A program made the translations under genes and the position numbers. The notes beneath the pieces were generated by a model that saw only the letters and a program-made list of their open reading frames with translations, was not told the DNA's origin and made no database searches. A stretch of DNA of 26,307 nt, taken from JACQLN01 sp049274895 (GTDB lineage: Bacteria; Patescibacteriota; Minisyncoccia; JACQLN01). The stretch lies in assembly GCA_049274895.1 (NCBI GenBank), contig JBASTM010000007.1, forward strand, positions 1 through 26,307, read 5' to 3'. Of the stretch, positions 19,855-26,307 are shown piece after piece (the stretch's first letter is position 1; each line of letters starts with the position of its first letter).

Positions 19855-21945
19855 ATGAAACGTTCCGTCTGGATTTTGGGGATTTCTTTAGCAATCGGGT
19901 TTTGTTGTTCGGCCATGGCCGGAGAACTTTTGGTCAACGGAGACTTTTCTAATAACTGGACAAATGGTTGGGAAAGAGGATCCGATGCTCGTGCTGTAAA
20001 TCCAGAGGTATTTTCAAATGGCAGCAAAGTCACGCTTCATCTTGATGGAGAGGGACATTTTTATATTGTCCAAACCGTGGAAGTGTCCTCGTTAGATGTG
20101 AGATTTCGCGCATCTTTCAAGCCGAACAGTATTGAGAATCTTTATGGAATAGGTTATGCCGGATTTCCCTATGTTGGACTAGGTTATATGGATAAGGAAG
20201 GTAACTATCTTGGTGATACATGGTTTTTTTCGAACGATGGCTTCATTGTTGATTTGTCCGGCGCGCAGGAGTTGCCAAATAACACATCAACACGGCATTA
20301 CATTCAGGTTTCGGATGACGCTTGGACAACGGTAGAAATTCCGGTCCAAGAAGAGCTATCCAGTCATCTTTTAGGAATTGATCCCGCTAAAATAGATAGT
20401 ATAAGTATCATAATTGGAGTTTCTAACCCTCGTAGTGAAAGCGAGGGGATCGTAGAAGTGGATTATGTTTCTCTTGTTGGTCCAGATCCTCTGCGAGTCG
20501 TTAGCCTAGCTGAGGCTAATCAGGTTGTGGGAGATTCTCTAAGCGTTATTATTGGTCTCGACACAGAAGCTGGCGGAGAAAATGCTTTAGGATTTAGTTT
20601 AGCTTTTGATTCGGCGATCCTGGCTAATCCATCTGTTACCGTTGGACGTGATATGGTTGGAGCGAGCATAAATTCCAATCAAAGCCAGGTAAGCAGAGGT
20701 AGATATGGGATCATTGTTTCTTTGCCGGCTGGCCAATCGCTATCTCCAGATACTTACCAAATAGTTGTTGTTACATTTGCAGTATTGCCGGGAACTGAGG
20801 CTGATTCAACAGAAATCAGATTTGGAGATCAACCTATCTCGCGCGAAATAGTGGATGTGAATGCATCAGCATTGTCTTCGGTGGAGTGGCTCCCAGGAAA
20901 AGTGCAGATCAGCCGAGGATATGAAGCAGATTTGGCTCCCCGTGACAATCCTGACGGAAGATACTCAATCGCTGACTGGGTTCAAGCAGGTCGTTTTTCG
21001 GCAAGGCTGGACTTACCCGGTGAAAACGAATTTCAAAAAGCCGATTGTGCTCCAAGATCAATCCTGGGCGATGGCAGGATCACAACGGCTGACTGGGTCC
21101 AGGCTGGACGCTACACAGCTAGGTTGGATCCTTTGACTCCAGTAGGAGGCCCAATTGGGTCGTCTCCTAAGCTGGCTGTTGCCAAAATAATGGCGGGAGA
21201 AAGCATTGTCCGCGCTGTTAATTCCGTATTCAGTTCAGGAGACACAGGTTTGGTAAGGATAGAGCTTGATGCTCACGGTAGTGAGAATGCTATAGGCTTT
21301 AGTTTGGTTTATGATCCTGCAGTATTGCGTATTGATAATGTAATGGCCAGTGCAAACACTCGAAACGTTATGCTCAATGTCAATTTCAGCCAAAGCGCTG
21401 AAGGACGAATAGGAATCGCTTTGGCGCTGTCTTCGGGAGAAACATTTCCTGTCGGGAACCGAGAAATTGTTACTGTGGCTTTTACAGCTCTAAATACCGC
21501 GGCAACTGTCACTAGGATTGGTTTCGGAGACGAACCAATTTATCGTGAAGTGGTTGATGTGTTTGCTAACCCAATTACAGCTTCCTATTCCGAAGCTGTT
21601 TTGAACCGGACCGACATAGCAACGGTTTTGGAAACAGAAATTGGTGAGCTAAAAAATCCTGCCCTTTTTATTCTTACTCAAAATTATCCCAATCCATTTA
21701 ACTCAACGACTAGGATAAGTTTTACTCTTTCGGAGATGGGGAATGTTTTGTTGAGTATTTACAGTTTGAATGGTCAAGTGGTTCGGACTGTGGCTGGTGG
21801 ATCTTTCCAGCCAGGCAATTACACTGTAGTTTGGGATAGCAGAGATAATATAGGTAAAAGCGTGGCAAGTGGTTTGTATTTTTGCCGTTTGGAAGTGATT
21901 GATCGTAAATTCGAGGAAACTCGGGCGATGGTGTTGGCAAGATAA
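19855..21945 (+). CDS. secreted multidomain protein with cohesin-like, dockerin-like and type IX-secretion-like C-terminal modules
   Basis: 696 residues from ATG 19855, chosen because AGGAGGG (19841) precedes it and the signal peptide MKRSVWILGISLAIGFCCSAMA starts there; the open frame reaches 19801, into boxA. After cleavage, ELLVNGDFSNNWTNGW (24-39) opens a carbohydrate-binding-like beta module to about 208. Two cohesin-like beta modules (about 212-350 and 437-580) share GENALGFSLAFD / SENAIGFSLVYD. Between them are two dockerin-like calcium-loop repeats, DNPDGRYSIADWVQAGRFSA (364-383) and GDGRITTADWVQAGRYTA (405-422). The end, QNYPNPFNSTTRISFTL (609-625) to ASGLYFCRLEV, matches the FlgD-like type A sorting domain of Bacteroidota-type type IX secretion. 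A cell with no outer membrane should have no such system, so lateral acquisition is likely (inference). Confidence 0.85.
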   Translation: MKRSVWILGISLAIGFCCSAMAGELLVNGDFSNNWTNGWERGSDARAVNPEVFSNGSKVTLHLDGEGHFYIVQTVEVSSLDVRFRASFKPNSIENLYGIGYAGFPYVGLGYMDKEGNYLGDTWFFSNDGFIVDLSGAQELPNNTSTRHYIQVSDDAWTTVEIPVQEELSSHLLGIDPAKIDSISIIIGVSNPRSESEGIVEVDYVSLVGPDPLRVVSLAEANQVVGDSLSVIIGLDTEAGGENALGFSLAFDSAILANPSVTVGRDMVGASINSNQSQVSRGRYGIIVSLPAGQSLSPDTYQIVVVTFAVLPGTEADSTEIRFGDQPISREIVDVNASALSSVEWLPGKVQISRGYEADLAPRDNPDGRYSIADWVQAGRFSARLDLPGENEFQKADCAPRSILGDGRITTADWVQAGRYTARLDPLTPVGGPIGSSPKLAVAKIMAGESIVRAVNSVFSSGDTGLVRIELDAHGSENAIGFSLVYDPAVLRIDNVMASANTRNVMLNVNFSQSAEGRIGIALALSSGETFPVGNREIVTVAFTALNTAATVTRIGFGDEPIYREVVDVFANPITASYSEAVLNRTDIATVLETEIGELKNPALFILTQNYPNPFNSTTRISFTLSEMGNVLLSIYSLNGQVVRTVAGGSFQPGNYTVVWDSRDNIGKSVASGLYFCRLEVIDRKFEETRAMVLAR

Positions 21946-21979
21946 CCTGCCTCAGTTAAACTCCTGGATAAATTAGATA

Positions 21980-22011
21980 AACCCAATGGCTGGCCAGCCA
22001 TTGGGTTTTTT
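21980..22011 (+). terminator. terminator of the secreted-protein gene
   Basis: A perfect 14-bp stem, aacccaatggctgg (21980-21993) / ccagccattgggtt (21994-22007), then T-run to 22011. Confidence 0.88.
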
Positions 22012-22118
22012 AAAATCGTAAATTTAAGCGAGTGAAGGTGTTCGTTCTAATCCCACATGGCTTACCAGCCGAGCTTCGCAAAATTGTATATACAATATAA
22101 AGCAAAACTTTCTAAAAC

Positions 22119-22146
22119 AACCAAAGCCAGCTTGGGCTTTGGTTTT
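22119..22146. terminator. terminator-like hairpin before the right tRNA-end repeat
   Basis: aaccaaagcc (22119-22128) / ggctttggtt (22135-22144) with flanking aaaac/tttt. It occupies the same position relative to the repeat at 22148 as the terminator at 19637 does to the left copy. Confidence 0.65.
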
Positions 22147-22147
22147 G

Positions 22148-22168
22148 TAAGTTCCGGGAGCCGGACTC
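22148..22168. repeat. 21-bp direct repeat, right copy (tRNA 3' end)
   Basis: Identical to 19670-19690. Beyond it the tRNA match stops and palindromic filler begins. Confidence 0.85.
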
Positions 22169-22325
22169 TCACGTCGTCGCTCAAGAAATTTCGCTCCTTC
22201 TTAAAACCACTCGGTTTTAATACCTGCCTGCCGGCAGGCAGGTTTCCTCCACGGGAAACTTCCGTTTCCATGAAACGATATACTATATCGTTTCATCCTT
22301 CCTCCGGTTCGAGTCCGGCACTCTA
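22169..22325. other. palindrome-rich filler with a tRNA T-arm remnant
   Basis: Contains the 22-bp perfect palindrome acctgcctgcc/ggcaggcaggt (22222-22243), a 25-bp hairpin TGAAACGATATA/TATATCGTTTCA (22271-22295), and a T-arm-like ccggttcgagtccgg (about 22304-22318). Short open frames across it are not credible genes. Confidence 0.5.
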
Positions 22326-22327
22326 GT

Positions 22328-22362
22328 AAAATAAAACGCCCATATTATGGGCCTTTTATTTT
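22328..22362 (-). terminator. terminator of initiator tRNA (either strand possible)
   Basis: aaataaaa-c-gcccat / atgggc-c-ttttattt symmetrical hairpin, six bases beyond the tRNA-fMet 3' end on the minus strand. Confidence 0.75.
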
Positions 22363-22367
22363 ACAAG

Positions 22368-22440
22368 TTCCGGGACCCGGACTCGAACCGGGAACCTCAA
22401 GGTTATGAGCCTTGCGAGCTACCAATTGCTCCACCCCGGG
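22368..22440 (-). tRNA. initiator tRNA-fMet (CAT)
   Basis: On the minus strand: acceptor cccgggg paired to tcccgga with the C1-A72 mismatch typical of bacterial initiators, D-arm tggagcaattggtagctcg, anticodon loop ctCATaa, T-arm cccggttcgagtccggg, A73. No encoded CCA. Confidence 0.9.
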
Positions 22441-22516
22441 GCATTCTCATAATCCTATTACCAAACTGGCCTTTTGTCAAAACGGGCCTGGGTGTGGCGG
22501 TTGTGAATTTAGGGTA

Positions 22517-22545
22517 TTGACCTGGGTTCCCCGAAGGCATATACT
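22517..22545 (+). promoter_or_regulatory. 23S rRNA promoter
   Basis: TTGACC (22517-22522), 17-bp spacer, TATACT (22540-22545). Predicted start about 22552 gives a pre-23S leader of about 265 nt, independent of 16S. Confidence 0.75.
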
Positions 22546-22625
22546 TAGCAGTGCTATGATGTTAAGAAAAATTCATATCAAACATAGAAGCGGATAAAGA
22601 TCGCCCCTATTTTGGTCGCTGAACG

Positions 22626-22647
22626 ATCCCGCTTCGCGGGATTTTTT
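22626..22647 (+). terminator. attenuator-like terminator in the 23S leader
   Basis: ATCCCGC (22626-22632), TTC loop, GCGGGAT (22636-22642), then a T-run to 22647. It lies about 75 nt after the predicted start and upstream of boxA, so 23S transcription must pass it. Confidence 0.65.
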
Positions 22648-22704
22648 CTTTAACCGCAGATCAACGCGGATTAAAACGCGGATACTCGCGGAATATCATA
22701 GCGC

Positions 22705-22717
22705 TGAACCTTAACAA
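22705..22717 (+). promoter_or_regulatory. boxA-like sequence in the 23S leader
   Basis: TGAACCTTAACAA, followed by TTTA, matches E. coli boxA (TGCTCTTTAACAA, TTTA) at 10 of 13 core positions. Confidence 0.5.
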
Positions 22718-23202
22718 TTTAATAATGTAGGAACGGCATCAAATAAGTAAGTATAGAATCATTAATGCGGTTTAAAAAGCACGGATCGTCTTTGTGGTCT
22801 TAGTGCTTTTGTGAACGTTAAGGGCAATTGGTGGATGCCTTGACTCAAAAGGCCGATGAAGGACGTGGCGTAACTGCGATAAGCCTCGGGGAGCCGTGTA
22901 GCAGGCTTTGATCCGGGGATGTCCGAATGGGGAAACCTATCCGATCTAAAATCGGATGCCTTGGTGGTTGGTATCATCAAGGTGGGCACCCGCTGAAGTA
23001 AAACATTCTAGTAAGCGGAGGAAAAGAAATGTCAGTTTAGTCACTACTTTTACGCCGAGCCGGAGCAATCCGGCTGGTGCGTTGGTGAGTCTCTTACCCT
23101 TCGGTAAAACTCAGGGCAAGAGACTTGTCAGCGCTTTAGCGCAAAGGTACGACTGAATCATTCCCTTAGTAGCGGCGAGCGAAAAGGGAGCAGCTCAAAC
23201 CT

Positions 23203-23358
23203 GCCAGTGCGCAGCACTGGAAATATCAAATCACAAGATACAAGTATCCAAACAAAAACTCAATCTTTAATTTTCAAATTCCAATTTGAATTTTGATTAT
23301 TGAATATTGTTTGTAACTTGTTTCTTGTTTCTTGGTGCTTCCACTGCTGTGCAGTGGT
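23203..23358. repeat. CAGTGC fold-back element, copy B (23S intervening sequence)
   Basis: About 156 nt, starting CCAGTGC-GCA-GCACTGG and ending CCACTGC-TGT-GCAGTGG, nearly the same as copy C apart from a few bases. It interrupts domain I after gggagcagctcaaacc. Confidence 0.88.
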
Positions 23359-23620
23359 GGGGGTTGAAGGTTGGATTATGCGTAAGCGAAGGTAAAAGAA
23401 TTGGTTAGCTGAAGGCTCCTGGAACGGGCCACTATAAAAGGTGACAGTCCTGTAAGCGAAAATTAATTCTTAATCTTTATCCATATCCCGACGAGAGTCG
23501 CGGATCCCGACTTCTTTGTTGATTTATCAATAGAGGGTCGGTACCTGAGTAGCCCGAGGAACGACAACTTCGGGTGAAACCGGGAGGACTATACTCCCAA
23601 AGCTAAATACCTTTTGAGAT

Positions 23621-23657
<37 letters not shown>

Positions 23658-23718
23658 CAGCCCGGAAGGGCGGTGAAATAGTACCTGAAATCAATTGCCT
23701 ACAAAGAATCGGAGCCCG

Positions 23719-23878
23719 GCCAGTGCGCAGCACTGGAAATATCAAATCACAAGATACAAGTATCCAAAAAAATCTCAATCTTTAATTTTCAAATTCCAAT
23801 TTGAATTTTGATTATTGAATATTGTTTGTAACTTGTTTCTTGGTTATTTTGTTGGTGTTTCCACTGCTGTGCAGTGGT
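23719..23878. repeat. CAGTGC fold-back element, copy C (23S intervening sequence, helix 25 region)
   Basis: About 160 nt, same termini as copy B. It lies after CCTGAAATCAATTGCC, which corresponds by eye to the helix 25 region (E. coli about 545), a classic intervening-sequence site in enterobacteria. Confidence 0.88.
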
Positions 23879-23984
23879 GGGTGACGGTGTGCCTCTTGGA
23901 GAATGAGCCAACGACTTTATGTGCATCGCTTTGCTTAACCCCGAAAGGGAGTAGGCGTAGGGAAACCGAGTCTGAATAGGGCGT

Positions 23985-24076
23985 TGCAAATCAGCTTTTT
24001 AGCTTCGTTAGCTTTCTAGCTTTTTAGAGATTTTCTAATAAGCTAATGAAGCTAATCAGCTAAGAAGCTAGTTTGC
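23985..24076. repeat. AGCT-rich fold-back element in 23S (inverted copy of 16S-leader element)
   Basis: Closed by GCAAA/TTTGC. Bases 24033-24070 are the exact reverse complement of 15576-15613. It lies near E. coli position 650, between gaatagggcgtt and gacccgaagcc. Confidence 0.85.
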
Positions 24077-25389
24077 ATGGTGGTGTGCATAAGACCCGAA
24101 GCCAGAGCGAGCTACCCATGGTCAGGATGAAGCCCGCCGAAAGGCGAGTGGAGGTCCGTACTCACCAGTGACGCAATACTGGGGGATGAACTGTGGGTAG
24201 AAGTGAAAAGCTTATCGAGCCTGGTAATAGCTGGTTCTCTTCGAAATAGCTTTAGGGCTAGCGCTTTGCAATTAGCCGTGGGGGTAGAGCACTGAATGGG
24301 ATGGGGTGGCGCAAGCTATCTATTCCAAACAAACTCCGAATACCGCGGTGAATATCAAAGCAGTTAGACTGTGGGGGCTAAGCTCCATAGTCGAGAGGAA
24401 AAGAGTCCTGATCGCCATGTAAGGTCCCCAAATTTAGGCTAAGTGGAAAAGGTTGTATTTTCCCTTAGACAGGTGGAAGGTTGGCTTAGAGGTAGCCATC
24501 CTTTAAAGAGTGTGTAACAACTCACCACTCTAGTCCCGCCGCAAGGCGGGATCACGGGAGAATGCGCCGAAGATTTAACGGGGCTAAGCCTAATACCGAA
24601 CGTGCGAATGTCCTCCGACCTCGGTCGGAGGGCGTGGTAGAAGAGCATTCCTGGCCGCTGTGAAGCCGGACCCGCGAGGGCCGGTGGAGCGCCAGGAAGA
24701 GAGAATGTTGGCCCGAGTAACCGCAAATCCGGTGAGATTCCGGATCGCCGAAAGCCTAAGGTTTCCTTGGCAATGTAAATCAACCAAGGGTTAGCCGGTC
24801 CTAATTTGTGGTTCGATGTTCGGACCGCGAAGATGGATAAAATGTTAATATTCATTTGCCGCTTTTAGTTTCGATGGGGTGACGAAGATGAGTACGCGGA
24901 GCGCGTTATTGAATTCGCGTCGTAGCGTCCAAGACGGGTTCCTGGTAAAACCGGAGCTCTGCCTTTAATGGCGCGTCCCAGACGTTAAGAAAGGTTTCGC
25001 TTCGGCGGGACCGATTTCGCCGAGCCATCTTTCTAGAAAAGCCCCTAAAATTAAACTGTAAGCGACCGTACTAAAACCGAAACAGGTAGGCACGTCGAGT
25101 AGACGAAGGCGAACGGGTGATTCCTCGTTAAGGAACTCGGCAAAAGAGCGGCCGTAAGTTCGCGAGAAGGCCTGCCCGAACCTCGCAAGAGGTGAGGGCC
25201 GCAGCAAACGACCCCCTGGCAACTGTTTATCTAAAACACAGGTCCCTGCTAACTCGTAAGAGGATGTATAGGGGCTGACGCCTGTCCAGTGTCGGGATGT
25301 TAACGGATGAGGTGCGTTGGGATTCGTCCTGGCGTGCTAAGTCCCGAAGCACCGATGAACGACGGCAATAACTATAATTGTCCTAAGGT

Positions 25390-25627
25390 AGGAAAGCTGC
25401 CTTAGTAAAATCTAGCTATATCGGTGAAACTCTTTCAACATGAGACATTGAGAGACAATACCGAGGGAAGCTGGTTCGACGTTACGTTGAACTTAGCCCC
25501 GTAGAGACTAAACGCTGGACTCCGATTTTAGACGGAGAAGATATAGTCCGAACTCTGTGGTGACATAGAGAGGCGAGCAGAAATGTTTCGTCCACACAGT
25601 TTTATAATTGTGAAGTAACAAGTGAAG
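25390..25627 (+). other. group I self-splicing intron in 23S (site L1931)
   Basis: 238 nt, no ORF. The 5' exon ends CTAAGGT (U1931, 25389). The intron's internal guide GCCTTAG (25399-25405) pairs with CTAAGGT, giving the required U-G pair at the splice site. P7 signatures AGAGACTA (about 25503) and AAGATATAGTCC (about 25538) are clear. The intron ends in G (25627) and the 3' exon resumes AGCGAAATTCC. Insertions at this site are known in other bacteria, for example Thermotoga. Confidence 0.92.
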
Positions 25628-26307
25628 AGCGAAATTCCTTGTCAGGTAAGTTCTGACGCGCTTGAAAGGCGTAATGACTGGGGGACTGTCTCAACGAGGA
25701 GCCCGGTGAACGGGCAATTCCGGTAAAGATGCCGGGTACCTGCAGCAAGACGGAAAGACCCCGGGAGCTTTACTGCAGCTTGGTATTGCCTTAGTGATTT
25801 TTTTGCGCAGCATAGGCGGGAGACTTTGAAGCGCCGATTTCGGTTGGCGTGGAGTCGCCAGTGAGATACCGCCCTAAAGGATTGCTAATGCTAACCCCGC
25901 ACTAAACCAGCGGGAGACAGTGCCTGGTGGGCAGTTTAAGTGGGGCGCTTTCCTCCAAAAAAGTAACGGAGGAGTTTATTAAGGTCGGCTAGCGCCGGAT
26001 GGAAATCGGCGCGATAGTGTAAACGCACAAGCCGGCTTGATTGCAAGGCCTAAAAGCCGCGCAAGCGCGAAAGCGGAAGTTAGTGAACCGACAGTGGTTT
26101 ATAGAACCGCTGAAGATTATCTGATAAAAGTTACCCCGGGGATAACAGGCTGGTAGTGCCCGAGCGTCCATAGCGACGGCACTGTTCGGCACCTCGATGT
26201 CGGCTCACCTTATCCTGGAGGTGGAGAAGCTTCCAAGGGTTGGGCTGTTCGCCCATTAAAAAGGTACGCGAGCTGGGTTCAAACCGTCGTGAGACAGGTT
26301 GGTCCTT

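Noticed and set aside
22062..22271. Minus-strand open frame including NLPAGRQV
   Set aside because: This peptide is the translation of the CCTGCCTGCCGGCAGGCAGG palindrome; the frame also runs through the tRNA-end repeat and a terminator.

Overview
The window looks like part of a genome from the Candidate Phyla Radiation (Patescibacteria, most like a Parcubacteria-type lineage). This rests on sequence character, not on a database match. The 16S and 23S genes are interrupted by introns and fold-back insertions. The universal 16S 515-region site carries an A where most bacteria have C. Several housekeeping proteins are reduced (ThrRS without TGS/editing domains, a 733-residue SMC with no recognisable hinge). 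tRNAs lack encoded CCA. Short repeat-derived peptides sit inside essential genes, and small palindromic spacers are scattered throughout.

Layout. 1-377: end of a small hypothetical gene and its terminator. 393-5713, minus strand: dnaE-thrS-miaA, tightly packed. 5738-5974: divergent promoters and a highly structured rpmF leader whose last hairpin would bury the start codon. 5972-9586, plus strand: rpmF, nusB, rnc, smc. 9583-11339: accessory stretch with a small ribbon-helix-helix-like gene, a Y1/REP-associated transposase that carries copies of its own REP hairpin, and a four-helix membrane protein. 11364-14423: rpsP (structured leader) and khpA, then murA-trmD. 14424-15365: minus-strand small membrane-anchored protein and a structured intergenic region. 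15366-18566: 16S rRNA transcription unit (promoter, boxA, repeat-bearing leader, 16S with a 940-nt intron encoding a LAGLIDADG protein, trailer, terminator). 18592-19726: tRNA cluster with intact, nested and broken tRNAs. 19758-22011: large secreted protein with cohesin-like, dockerin-like and type IX-secretion-like C-terminal modules. 22012-22440: tRNA remnants and initiator tRNA (minus). 22517-26307: 23S rRNA unit with its own promoter, attenuator-like hairpin, boxA, three fold-back intervening sequences and a 238-nt group I intron; the 3' end lies beyond the window.

How it fits together. Much of the window concerns making and maturing stable RNA: NusB (binds boxA), RNase III (cuts rRNA precursor helices and, in other bacteria, 23S intervening sequences), MiaA, TrmD, KhpA and ribosomal proteins L32 and S16. 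The 16S and 23S genes are uncoupled: each has its own promoter, and a terminator, the tRNA cluster and a protein gene lie between them. The same fold-back elements recur in both rRNA units. BoxA-like sites appear in both rRNA leaders and also in the leaders of two protein-coding mRNAs.

The strongest candidates for undescribed biology are the repeat-invaded rRNA genes, the tRNA-Lys embedded inside another tRNA, the tRNA-end direct repeats flanking the secreted-protein gene, the rpmF leader, and the self-REP-bearing transposase. All identifications are by eye from motifs; no search or fold was run.
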